The notes under the pieces: model-generated
Databases searched by the model: none
What the model was told of the DNA's origin: nothing
What the model saw: the letters and a program-made list of their open reading frames with translations, nothing else
Source of the DNA: JBKBUF01 sp046290815
Lineage (GTDB): Bacteria > Bacteroidota > Bacteroidia > Cytophagales > Cytophagaceae
Assembly: GCA_046290815.1 (NCBI GenBank)
Contig: JBKBUF010000012.1
Coordinates: forward strand, 1 to 64,000
Reading direction: 5' to 3'
Length of the DNA stretch: 64,000 nucleotides
Shown: positions 8,333 through 16,294 of the stretch, one piece after another
How positions within the stretch are numbered: the first letter of the stretch is position 1
Layout: each line of letters opens with the position of its first letter
Translations under genes and position numbers: made by a program

Positions 8333-9676
8333 CTACTTGCAGATGGATTCCAGCATATTTTCAAGGCTCTCACCACGAAGATTTGTGGCTATCACCTTTC
8401 CATCTTTATCTAACAAAAATGTTGCAGGAATACCTTTTACTCCATACATGGCAGCGGCCTGGGATTGCCATCCTTTCAAATCGGATACATGATTTTCCCA
8501 TTTCAGATTATCCTTTTGAATAGCCTGCACCCAATTGTCTTTGTTATTATCCAGAGATACACTAAAAACAGTGAATCCTTTATCTTTAAATTTATCATAG
8601 GCCATTACCACATTAGGATTTTCTCTTCTGCAGGGTCCGCACCATGAAGCCCAGAAATCCAAAAGCACCACTTTGCCTCTTAAAGAGGATAATGATATTA
8701 CTTTTCCTGTAGGATCGGATAACTTAATATCAGGAGCTTCTTCGCCAACATTTGGTGCACCTTTCGGAATCAGGTTAATGTATTTTTCAGCATAAACCGA
8801 TTTAGGGTATTCATTTTTATATGCCACTGCAAGTGTTCTTGCATAAGCCTGGTCATAAGGGAAGAATATTTTAATGAAAGTAATATAGGCAACTTCCTTA
8901 TGTTCAGATCCGGAAGGAGCTTTTGACAGTACCTGGTTGCAGGCAGCTTTATAATCATCAAGGTTTGGTTCTACATATCTTTGAAGGAACATAGAAATTT
9001 TACTTGAAAGCATGTCACCTCTTACATAAACAGGATTCTGAAAATCGGAGGTTTTCCAGAAATTATTTCTGTTGGTGGTATCAGTAACGACGTAAAGGAT
9101 GGCAATTTTACCTACGAAATTATCCTTATGATCCTGATGTAATCTTTTATAAAAATTGCTATGCTCCTTATTGATAGAATCAAGCTTTAACTGCAATTTC
9201 CTGATTTCAATGTTATAGTTTTGAGGGTTATTAGCATTCTGTGACATCACCATTTGAGCCTGTTTGTCCAGATTGCTTAGAAAGGTTTGATAAGATTCAC
9301 TTTCGTTTTTAAATTTTTTAAAAAGGTCGTTCTCCTTTGACTGATCAATTTTAACGGATGCGGGAAGATTATCCAAGTTTGCATAAATTACAGGACTCTC
9401 ACTTCCCAAAACAAGAACAAAAGAAAATTCTTCAGAAACACCAAGCCTGTAAAAACCGTCAGGCAGGGCTTGTTTTAGTTTAAACTGAAATTCTCCGTTT
9501 GTATGTTGTACTGAATCCAGTACAGACATTTCGGGACCAAAGGTTTTATATAGATAAATCCACTTAAAATCCTTTACATTGTCAAGCTTGCCTTTTATCA
9601 CAATTCCTTTCGCAAATGAAGAGCCTGCAACAAGAAAAATAATAATTAAAGCAGAAATAATACTTTTATAATTCAT
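8333..9676 (-). CDS. TlpA-like periplasmic thioredoxin with DUF4369-type N-terminus
   Basis: Predicted exported thiol-disulfide oxidoreductase. Residues 1-22 form a signal peptide. The N-terminal third resembles the DUF4369 domain found before TlpA domains in Bacteroidota, the middle is helical and Q/N-rich, and about 305-447 is an AhpC/TSA-TlpA thioredoxin fold with the active site WASWCGPC (C346, C349) and the cis-proline GIPATFLLD. Length (447 aa) is usual for this Bacteroidota class. It is 7 bp from the regulator gene, so the two-component pair may respond to envelope redox or share expression with this gene; that is inference. Confidence 0.88.
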   Translation of the reverse strand: MNYKSIISALIIIFLVAGSSFAKGIVIKGKLDNVKDFKWIYLYKTFGPEMSVLDSVQHTNGEFQFKLKQALPDGFYRLGVSEEFSFVLVLGSESPVIYANLDNLPASVKIDQSKENDLFKKFKNESESYQTFLSNLDKQAQMVMSQNANNPQNYNIEIRKLQLKLDSINKEHSNFYKRLHQDHKDNFVGKIAILYVVTDTTNRNNFWKTSDFQNPVYVRGDMLSSKISMFLQRYVEPNLDDYKAACNQVLSKAPSGSEHKEVAYITFIKIFFPYDQAYARTLAVAYKNEYPKSVYAEKYINLIPKGAPNVGEEAPDIKLSDPTGKVISLSSLRGKVVLLDFWASWCGPCRRENPNVVMAYDKFKDKGFTVFSVSLDNNKDNWVQAIQKDNLKWENHVSDLKGWQSQAAAMYGVKGIPATFLLDKDGKVIATNLRGESLENMLESICK

Positions 9677-9737
9677 TACAATTGAAACTTAAAAAGTTAA
9701 AGATAACAAATTGGCGAGACAAATACAGGGGTAAACT

Positions 9738-10559
9738 TTACTTGCTGAAATTAAGCGGGTATTTAAGGCCCTGGTATTTTTTCAGATCCACCTCCACTGC
9801 ACCCACAAACATTTCGGCCTCTACCTTCAAAGGAATTCTGTTTTTATCATCGGACAAATACATTCTGATAGAATTCCCTCCTTTGAACAACTCATTGTCA
9901 GGCATTACAGGACTCAACTTAATAGCCTGTATATTTCCGAATTTGGTAGAAACTTTACTTTTTCCAAGGTACCTCACACTGAAATCATACATTTTATCTT
10001 CAAAAAAAGCATCGATGGTAATGGTATCATCCACTTTGAGTCGGTCGTAATCGATCAATCTCAGATAATAATATCCGCTTACTATATCCTGCACATGATC
10101 CGAAATTTCATATTTTTCTGCTTTTTTCTGGTCTTTGGTTTCTCTTTCAACATTCACCACTTTTCCCTGGTAATCATAAATTGCTTGCTCTTTAAGTTTA
10201 TATTTTCCCTCCTCAATGATTCTATAGGATTTATGTGGAACTTTTACAGAAGTATCTATAAAAGATCCCCAGGTATCTCTTATTCGGAGGGCCAGATCAA
10301 AAGCTCCTGTAGATTTACCTGTAACTGTTGCCTTGTAGCAAACTTTATTATTCACCATGTAAAGCTTAGGATGTACTTCCAGCACTGCTTCTCCCGCATT
10401 CATAAATCCATAGTGCAACCGGTACTCTAATACTTCATTAGGACCATAACAGGTCTGTAAAAGCTTGATTTTCTCCGGACCAGTAAATCCGGCAATAAGC
10501 AAAAACACCAATGGAAAAAATAGAATCCTGAATATTTTCATATTTATAAATTTCTTCAT
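9738..10559 (-). CDS. DUF3108-domain exported protein
   Basis: Function unknown. The 273-residue product has an N-terminal hydrophobic signal (start at 10559 or at the in-frame ATG 10541; both keep the signal) and then a DUF3108 fold: the opening EVLEYRLHYGFMNAGEA is characteristic, as are the later beta-strand pairs and the DDKNRIPLKVE segment. The family is thought to be periplasmic or outer-membrane associated. It lies between a predicted aminopeptidase and the TlpA gene on the same strand, with gaps of 46 and 61 bp. Confidence 0.75.
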   Translation of the reverse strand: MKKFINMKIFRILFFPLVFLLIAGFTGPEKIKLLQTCYGPNEVLEYRLHYGFMNAGEAVLEVHPKLYMVNNKVCYKATVTGKSTGAFDLALRIRDTWGSFIDTSVKVPHKSYRIIEEGKYKLKEQAIYDYQGKVVNVERETKDQKKAEKYEISDHVQDIVSGYYYLRLIDYDRLKVDDTITIDAFFEDKMYDFSVRYLGKSKVSTKFGNIQAIKLSPVMPDNELFKGGNSIRMYLSDDKNRIPLKVEAEMFVGAVEVDLKKYQGLKYPLNFSK

Positions 10560-10604
10560 TACCTGAAATAATACAAAGGCTGTACCAAAATATTATTACT
10601 TCAT

Positions 10605-11639
10605 CTATAACGATGGATATTTATCTTTCAGATAATTTATATATTTTTTAAGATCCCCGGAATATCTGCTGGAAAATTCACTTTCAAACTCTTCTTCCTG
10701 AGAATGGTACCTAATATAATCCATAAAGAAAGTATTATTCACCTTAGCAAGTTCTTCAGTATTTTTCCCTCCCGGCAGGTAATTCAACAGAGAATCTTTA
10801 ATTTCTGAAATTAAAACCTGCTTTTGGTTATACTTTTCCTCCTCACGGGTTTCATCTGTAAAACTTTCATACAAACTCGAAAGTTTGGAGGACAACTCTA
10901 AAACCTTCATTCTAAATACTTTCCTTGCCTGGTGACTTGTACGGTACTCCTCCAGTTCAGAAGAGTTTTCTCCATATTTATACTTAAGAAACCTAATAGC
11001 ACCTTTATCCCCAACAAAACTTGCCAGATTTTCATTAAACCGCACATCATCCCTTACATACAATGTTCCATGGGTCATTTCATGTATTATCAGATTGGCA
11101 AGTGAGCCTGGCTTTCTTTTAAGCATGCTGGAAAGAATCGGGTCATTAAACCAGCCGAGAGTAGACCAGGCACTCACTTCTTCAATATTAGTATCATAGC
11201 CGAGCTTTTTTAATCTGTTTTCTTCACCCACAGCCTTTTCATAATCAAAAAAACCCTTGTATGTAAAACCACCTGCAATAGGAAATCTCCACTCATAAGG
11301 CTCCAGTTTATATGCGGGACAGGCAGTTACAACCCATAAAATTGGTTTCCCCTGCTGATCATAATAGCTTGTATAACTTTCAGAAGGTGTGATTCCCAGG
11401 GAATCAACAGCAAATTTCTTTATGTCTGAAATAAGCAAAATCTTCTGTTTAACCGAATCCGGAACCGAGGGATCATGCATCAGCTCGCTAACCGGCCTTG
11501 CATTTTTTATTATTCTAATTTGTGCGATACCCTGAGAAATGCCATAAGCAACTTCTTTATGATAGTATCCTAAAAATATTATCAGGAACGACGGGATGGT
11601 AATTCCTGCCCACTTAAAACTTTTTCGCAAAAAGGCCAT
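10605..11639 (-). CDS. Predicted zinc aminopeptidase (COG4324 type)
   Basis: Putative membrane-anchored metallopeptidase. A single N-terminal hydrophobic segment (about 13-25) is followed by a domain matching the predicted aminopeptidase family, with zinc motif HEMTH at 186-190 and a downstream NENLASFVGD that supplies the third ligand in gluzincin-like enzymes. The conserved AWSTLGWFNDP stretch precedes it. The C-terminal 100 residues are charged and helical. First gene of the minus-strand run reaching down to 5879; it is divergent from recA across 240 bp. Substrate unknown. Confidence 0.8.
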   Translation of the reverse strand: MAFLRKSFKWAGITIPSFLIIFLGYYHKEVAYGISQGIAQIRIIKNARPVSELMHDPSVPDSVKQKILLISDIKKFAVDSLGITPSESYTSYYDQQGKPILWVVTACPAYKLEPYEWRFPIAGGFTYKGFFDYEKAVGEENRLKKLGYDTNIEEVSAWSTLGWFNDPILSSMLKRKPGSLANLIIHEMTHGTLYVRDDVRFNENLASFVGDKGAIRFLKYKYGENSSELEEYRTSHQARKVFRMKVLELSSKLSSLYESFTDETREEEKYNQKQVLISEIKDSLLNYLPGGKNTEELAKVNNTFFMDYIRYHSQEEEFESEFSSRYSGDLKKYINYLKDKYPSL

Positions 11640-11813
11640 TTTTCTGTAAAGTGTACAATTATAAATAAAGTTTCAGAAAGACAGGATTTTTAGATTTAAA
11701 TCGTTTATAGAAAAAAATCTATCGCACATAATTGTGAATAACTTTTTGATTTAAAAGGAGATAAACAGCTTTTTTTGATTTAATTTTAAAAAACTAAAAA
11801 AAATCTTTTTGAA

Positions 11814-11846
11814 CGTTTGCTAATTATTTTAGCATTTGCTAATATT
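11814..11846. promoter_or_regulatory. Direct and inverted repeat upstream of recA (possible operator)
   Basis: TTTGCTAATTATT and TTTGCTAATATT lie in direct repeat about 19 bp apart, and between them GCTAA-N5-TTAGC forms a palindrome. The site is roughly 35-65 bp before the recA ATG, where an SOS-type repressor could act. No known LexA box is matched, so the assignment is tentative. Confidence 0.3.
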
Positions 11847-11879
11847 GTATAAATATTTAACCCCAACATCCCTAAATAT

Positions 11880-12950
11880 ATGAGCAAAGCAGAAAAACTG
11901 AAAGCACTTCAGCTTACCATAGATAAGCTTGAAAAGACATACGGTAAAGGTACAGTAATGAAACTGAGCGATGAAAGAGTTGTTGATGTACCGGTTATTT
12001 CGACTGGTTCACTAGGACTGGATCTTGCCCTAGGAATCGGCGGCGTTCCAAGAGGACGTATCGTTGAAATTTATGGACCTGAATCTTCCGGTAAAACCAC
12101 ACTAACAATGCATTGCATTGCAGAGGCTCAGAAAAATGGTGGTTTGGCTGCCTTTATTGATGCGGAGCATGCTTTTGATAAAGTATATGCAGAAAAACTT
12201 GGCATTGACACAGAAAATCTATTGATATCTCAGCCTGATAATGGTGAACAGGCGCTTGAGATAGCTGAACATCTGATTCGTTCAGGAGCGATTGATATTA
12301 TTGTAATTGACTCAGTTGCCGCCCTTGTACCTAAAGGAGAAATAGAAGGTGAAATGGGCGACAGTAAAATGGGACTTCAGGCCAGATTAATGTCGCAGGC
12401 ACTAAGAAAATTAACAGGAGCAATTAATAAAACCGGATGCTGCTGCATTTTTATCAACCAGTTGAGAGAAAAAATCGGTGTTATGTTCGGAAACCCTGAA
12501 ACAACCACCGGTGGTAATGCTCTTAAGTTTTACGCCTCCGTAAGGTTAGATATAAGGAGAATCGGCCAGATAAAAGAAGGAGCGGAAAATATACTAGGGA
12601 ACAGAACCAAGGTAAAAGTGGTGAAAAACAAACTGGCGCCTCCGTTTAAAGTGGTGGAATTCGACATCATGTATGGTGAAGGCATTTCTAAAGTAGGTGA
12701 AATCATCGACCTGGGTGTAGATATGGATATTATTCAAAAATCAGGCTCCTGGTTTTCTTACAATGGCAATAAACTTGGGCAAGGTAGAGATGCTGTAAAA
12801 GAAATAATTCTTGACAATCCTGAATTAATGGAAGAAATCGAAGCAAAGATCAGGGCTAAAGTACAGGCTTCTACCAGCCTACTGGATGACAAAGAAGAAT
12901 TGGAAGCTGTAGCAGAAGGAAAACCAGCCAAAGCTGAAAAAGTAAAATAA
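11880..12950 (+). CDS. recA: Recombinase RecA
   Basis: DNA-dependent ATPase that forms filaments on single-stranded DNA, drives strand exchange and triggers SOS cleavage reactions. The 356-residue product has the Walker A GPESSGKTT, the conserved AEHAFD segment, Walker B IIVIDSVAAL, the L1/L2 loops around EGEMGDS and GNPETTTGGNALKFYASVR, and the NQLREKIGVMFGN motif. The C-terminal tail is lysine/glutamate rich, as usual. A terminator follows 25 bp downstream. Confidence 0.99.
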   Translation: MSKAEKLKALQLTIDKLEKTYGKGTVMKLSDERVVDVPVISTGSLGLDLALGIGGVPRGRIVEIYGPESSGKTTLTMHCIAEAQKNGGLAAFIDAEHAFDKVYAEKLGIDTENLLISQPDNGEQALEIAEHLIRSGAIDIIVIDSVAALVPKGEIEGEMGDSKMGLQARLMSQALRKLTGAINKTGCCCIFINQLREKIGVMFGNPETTTGGNALKFYASVRLDIRRIGQIKEGAENILGNRTKVKVVKNKLAPPFKVVEFDIMYGEGISKVGEIIDLGVDMDIIQKSGSWFSYNGNKLGQGRDAVKEIILDNPELMEEIEAKIRAKVQASTSLLDDKEELEAVAEGKPAKAEKVK

Positions 12951-12974
12951 CACAGCTTTTATTCTATATTTCAA

Positions 12975-13010
12975 AGAGGTATCCCGAAAGAGATACCTCT
13001 TTTTATTTTT
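12975..13010 (+). terminator. Terminator of recA
   Basis: Stem AGAGGTATC (12975-12983) pairs with GATACCTCT (12992-13000), loop of 8 nt, followed by TTTTATTTTT. Confidence 0.9.
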
Positions 13011-13109
13011 AAGTGTTTTTAAATTTCCGGAATTTAACTTCCGATTAATCTGTTATTCAGAGGTAAAAAATTTTCCCTCACATACCTTACTATGGGATAA
13101 AACTATTAC

Positions 13110-13117
13110 TATCTTTG
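13110..13117 (+). promoter_or_regulatory. Probable -7 element of queA promoter
   Basis: TATCTTTG matches the Bacteroidota -7 consensus TAnnTTTG about 55 bp before the queA ATG. No convincing TTG -33 element is seen at the proper distance, so confidence is moderate. Confidence 0.5.
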
Positions 13118-13172
13118 CAATCTTTTTAAACCTTATCCAAATATTTAATACCGTAATATTAAAGTAATTTAT

Positions 13173-14219
13173 ATGAAACTTTCAGAATTTAAATTCACCT
13201 TACCACCCGATTTACTTGCCCTATATCCTACTGAAAACAGAGACGACGCCAGATTAATGGTGGTTGACAGAGCTTCAGGAACTATTGAACACAGAATCTT
13301 CAGAGATATAGTTGACTATTTTGGTGACGGTGATGTAATGGTAGTAAACAACACTAAAGTATTCCCTGCAAGACTGTATGGCAATAAAGAAAAAACAGGT
13401 GCAAAGATTGAAGTATTTCTTTTAAGAGAACTTAATCAGGAACTGCATTTATGGGATGTTTTAGTAGATCCGGCAAGAAAAATCAGAGTTGGAAACAAAT
13501 TATACTTCGGAGATGGCGACCTGGTGGCTGAGGTTATTGATAATACCACTTCAAGAGGTCGTACCATAAGATTTTTATTTGATGGTACCGATGAAGAATT
13601 TTATAAAACCATCGATGGTTTGGGAGAAACACCTCTTCCGAAATACATTAAAAGGAAAGCCGAACCTGCAGACCGCGAAAGATATCAGACCATTTTTGCT
13701 GAGCATACCGGCGCTGTTGCTGCACCTACTGCAGGTTTACACTTTACTAAGCAGGTACTAAAAAGAATGGAGATTAATGGTGTGAGTGTTGCACCAATAA
13801 CACTTCATGTCGGCCTTGGCACTTTCCGCCCGGTAGATGTTGAAGACTTAACTAAGCACAAAATGGATTCCGAGAACTTTATCGTTCCAGGAGCATGTGC
13901 TGAAATAGTTAATAAAGCATTAGACAATAAAAGAAGAGTTTGCGCTGTCGGAACTACTTCCATTAGAGCTCTGGAATCATCTACTTCTGCCAACAACCGG
14001 TTAAAACCTAATGAAGGATGGACTGACAAATTCATATTCCCTCCTTATGATTTTAAAATTGCTAATGCGCTTGTAACCAATTTCCATATGCCTGAATCAA
14101 CCTTATTGATGCTTACTTGTGCATTTGGCGGTTATGATCTTGTAATGAAAGCATACAAAACAGCCATTAAAGAGAGATACAGGTTCTTCAGTTATGGCGA
14201 TGCGATGCTTATCCTTTAG
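13173..14219 (+). CDS. queA: tRNA preQ1 S-adenosylmethionine ribosyltransferase-isomerase
   Basis: Transfers and rearranges the ribosyl group of SAM onto 7-aminomethyl-deazaguanine in tRNA, giving epoxyqueuosine in the queuosine pathway. The 348-residue product matches the family throughout: FTLPPDLLALYPTENRDDARL at the start, VMVVNNTKVFPARL, GAVAAPTAGLHFT and the LHVGLGTFRPV motif, then NFHMPESTLLML near the C-terminus. Full length. No other queuosine gene is nearby; ispD follows in the same direction after an 82-bp gap containing a strong hairpin. Confidence 0.97.
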   Translation: MKLSEFKFTLPPDLLALYPTENRDDARLMVVDRASGTIEHRIFRDIVDYFGDGDVMVVNNTKVFPARLYGNKEKTGAKIEVFLLRELNQELHLWDVLVDPARKIRVGNKLYFGDGDLVAEVIDNTTSRGRTIRFLFDGTDEEFYKTIDGLGETPLPKYIKRKAEPADRERYQTIFAEHTGAVAAPTAGLHFTKQVLKRMEINGVSVAPITLHVGLGTFRPVDVEDLTKHKMDSENFIVPGACAEIVNKALDNKRRVCAVGTTSIRALESSTSANNRLKPNEGWTDKFIFPPYDFKIANALVTNFHMPESTLLMLTCAFGGYDLVMKAYKTAIKERYRFFSYGDAMLIL

Positions 14220-14250
14220 TATTTTATAATATTTAGTTTATTTATATTTG

Positions 14251-14276
14251 TCATCCCGGGCTACTACCCGGGATGA
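14251..14276 (+). terminator. Perfect hairpin between queA and ispD
   Basis: TCATCCCGGG (14251-14260) pairs perfectly with CCCGGGATGA (14267-14276) around a 6-nt loop, followed by the AT-rich TTTATTTTAT. It probably terminates queA transcription; the T-tract is imperfect, so it may instead act as a processing or stability hairpin. Confidence 0.6.
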
Positions 14277-14301
14277 TTTATTTTATACCGATATTATCTA
14301 A

Positions 14302-15003
14302 ATGAATCTCATGAACTCTCCGGATAAAAGATATGCCATAATAGTTGCCGGCGGATCCGGAAGCCGTATGCAAAGCAGTATTCCAAAGCAGTTTATCGAA
14401 ATTGCCGGACTACCCATACTAATGCATACCATTAACAGATTCAGAGAATATGACGAATCTATCCAAATCGTAGTAGTGCTTCCTAAAGACCAACACCAAT
14501 TTTGGAAGGAACTATGTCATCAATACCGGTTTTCGACCGACAATTTTATAATAGCTGAAGCAGGGCAAACAAGATTTCAATCTGTTAAAAATGGCCTTAC
14601 TGCAATTACCATCAATACCGGAACTGTTGCCATACATGATGGGGTAAGGCCATTAGTAAGCAAAAAAACTATTCATAACTGTTATATTCTGGCAGAACAA
14701 CATGGAAATGCCATCGCTGCAGTGCCCCTAAAGGAGTCAATAAGACAAGTAGAAGGAAAAACAAATAAGGCTTTAGATCGAAGCAGATACATTTCAATTC
14801 AAACGCCTCAATGTTTTAATATTGCCCTGATCAAAAAAGCATTCGAATCGGAAGAAAAAGCTGAATTTACCGATGATGCTTCAGTACTGGAAGCTTATGG
14901 AGAAAACATTATTCTAGCAGAAGGAGAATATTGCAACATTAAAATCACTACACCGGAAGATCTTTTGCTGGCGGATGCACTTTTAAGAAAAGATAAAAAT
15001 TAG
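14302..15003 (+). CDS. ispD: 2-C-methyl-D-erythritol 4-phosphate cytidylyltransferase
   Basis: Third step of the non-mevalonate isoprenoid pathway: joins MEP and CTP to CDP-ME. The 233-residue protein has the nucleotide-binding start AIIVAGGSGSRM with PKQF, the HDGVRPLVS metal/CTP segment, and AAVPLKESIRQ and SIQTPQCFN, all diagnostic. The ATG at 14302 is used; a second ATG three codons on is equally possible. Its stop overlaps by four bases the end of the convergent ABC ATPase gene. Confidence 0.95.
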   Translation: MNLMNSPDKRYAIIVAGGSGSRMQSSIPKQFIEIAGLPILMHTINRFREYDESIQIVVVLPKDQHQFWKELCHQYRFSTDNFIIAEAGQTRFQSVKNGLTAITINTGTVAIHDGVRPLVSKKTIHNCYILAEQHGNAIAAVPLKESIRQVEGKTNKALDRSRYISIQTPQCFNIALIKKAFESEEKAEFTDDASVLEAYGENIILAEGEYCNIKITTPEDLLLADALLRKDKN

Positions 15004-15722
15004 CTATTCATTCCAGACACCTCTTTATTCATCAGCATATTTTTATGCCTGCGTACTGCATCATAGGATATCAATTCCGGTTTTATTTCAGATGCAGAAA
15101 AATTGATAATGTATCCGGACATGCATTCCAGAAAATCCAAGTCATGGGTAACACAAAAAACGGTTTTACCCATTTCATTCACCCATTTACGCATCAGGTC
15201 AAAAGTAATTTTCTTGTTGAAAATATCCAGATGCTGTGTAGGCTCATCTAATAGCAGCAGCGGAGAGTCCTGAATCATTAATTGAACCAGCCAGACAATT
15301 TGCTGCTCCCCCCCTGACAACTGAAGCATACTTTTTTCAAAAAGATATTGATAGCCTAACTCCCCTAACTTTTCATAGACAAGCCGGTAATCGTCTTTAC
15401 CAAATGTACCCCAGATACCTTTTCTTCTGAAAAGTCCGAGTACCAATATTTCTTTTACAGGAAGATCAAATGTTATACTGTTCTTTTGCTCCAGGTATCC
15501 TATAAAGTTGGAGGCTTTTAAATCAGAGAAATTTGAGGGAAATATAATATCTCCCGAATAGGAGATGTTACCTGTCATTGCTTTCAGGAAGGTTGATTTA
15601 CCACATCCGTTGTGGCCAACAATGGCCACAAAAGATGGAGTATCAATACTAAATGACAGTCTTTCTAATACTGCTGTTTGCGAGTAGCCTAACCGAAGAT
15701 TATTAACTTCTAAAACTGACAA
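15000..15722 (-). CDS. Orphan ABC transporter ATP-binding protein
   Basis: ATPase subunit of an importer of the metal/siderophore type. The 240-residue product has Walker A GHNGCGKST (36-44), a Q-loop YLEQK, signature LSGGEQQ, Walker B LLLLDEP with D-loop HLD, and the switch His in CVTHD. The start is TTG at 15722: no ATG or GTG precedes in frame after the upstream gene, and an AGAAGA stretch lies just before it. After the signature the usual R-V-x-x-A-R-A-L is replaced by IVWLVQLM. No permease or binding protein is adjacent, so the substrate is unknown. It follows the DUF2795 gene by 11 bp. Confidence 0.85.
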   Translation of the reverse strand: MSVLEVNNLRLGYSQTAVLERLSFSIDTPSFVAIVGHNGCGKSTFLKAMTGNISYSGDIIFPSNFSDLKASNFIGYLEQKNSITFDLPVKEILVLGLFRRKGIWGTFGKDDYRLVYEKLGELGYQYLFEKSMLQLSGGEQQIVWLVQLMIQDSPLLLLDEPTQHLDIFNKKITFDLMRKWVNEMGKTVFCVTHDLDFLECMSGYIINFSASEIKPELISYDAVRRHKNMLMNKEVSGMNS

Positions 15723-15733
15723 TTTTCTTCTGA

Positions 15734-15955
15734 CTAATACTCGTCTTCGTTAAAGAAAAAGTCGTCCTTGGTAGGATAATCAGGCCATATTTCCTCAATG
15801 CTTTCATAAGGTTGGCCATCATCCTCAAGCTCCTGAAGGTTTTCAACCACTTCCATGGGAGCACCAGAACGTATTGAAAAATCTATCAACTCCTCTTTGG
15901 TTGCAGGCCATGGAGCATCTTCCAGGTATGAGGCAAGTTCTAATGTCCAGTACAT
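15734..15955 (-). CDS. DUF2795-type small acidic protein
   Basis: A 73-residue acidic protein beginning MYWTLELASYLEDAPWPATK, the pattern of the DUF2795 family, with a helical start and an Asp/Glu-rich tail. Function is unknown. A clear AAAAAGG ribosome-binding stretch precedes the ATG. A -7 like TATTTTTG lies at 15986-15979 on this strand. It is probably cotranscribed with the ABC ATPase 11 bp downstream. Confidence 0.8.
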   Translation of the reverse strand: MYWTLELASYLEDAPWPATKEELIDFSIRSGAPMEVVENLQELEDDGQPYESIEEIWPDYPTKDDFFFNEDEY

Positions 15956-16294
15956 AGTTATCCTTTTTTAAAGTTTCGCAAAAATAAAATTTATTTTATT
16001 ATTTCCAGTTTTTTAAGCCGGTTTTTCAAATCCTAATTAATTAATAGCTAAAGGTTAATGTTTTGGGCAAATATTGCTTATTCAAGCATTTAGCCAGTAA
16101 ATTAAATAACTCCCCGCCAACTACCCTTGCATTTTTGGAAAAAAGAACGATTTAATCTTTGAAAAAGTTGTCGGATTGCCGCTCAAAAAGGACTTTTTTT
16201 CCCACATTTTTAAAAACTATAGATCAGGATATTTATTTATAATACCTTACTGTTCGGATTTTTTTGGATATTTACGGCAAAAAACAAATAATAA
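15956..16294. other. Intergenic region upstream of ettA
   Basis: 339 bp between the divergent DUF2795 and ettA genes. It must contain both promoters; only the -7 candidate for DUF2795 (15979-15986) is recognisable. The ettA side has a run of A/T blocks and GGACTTTTTTTCCCAC at about 16188-16204. No ORF or structured RNA was recognised. Confidence 0.4.

Noticed and set aside
7639..8376. Longer form of the response regulator
   Set aside because: The extra 17 codons overlap the TlpA gene and break the usual receiver-domain opening; the ATG at 8325 fits.
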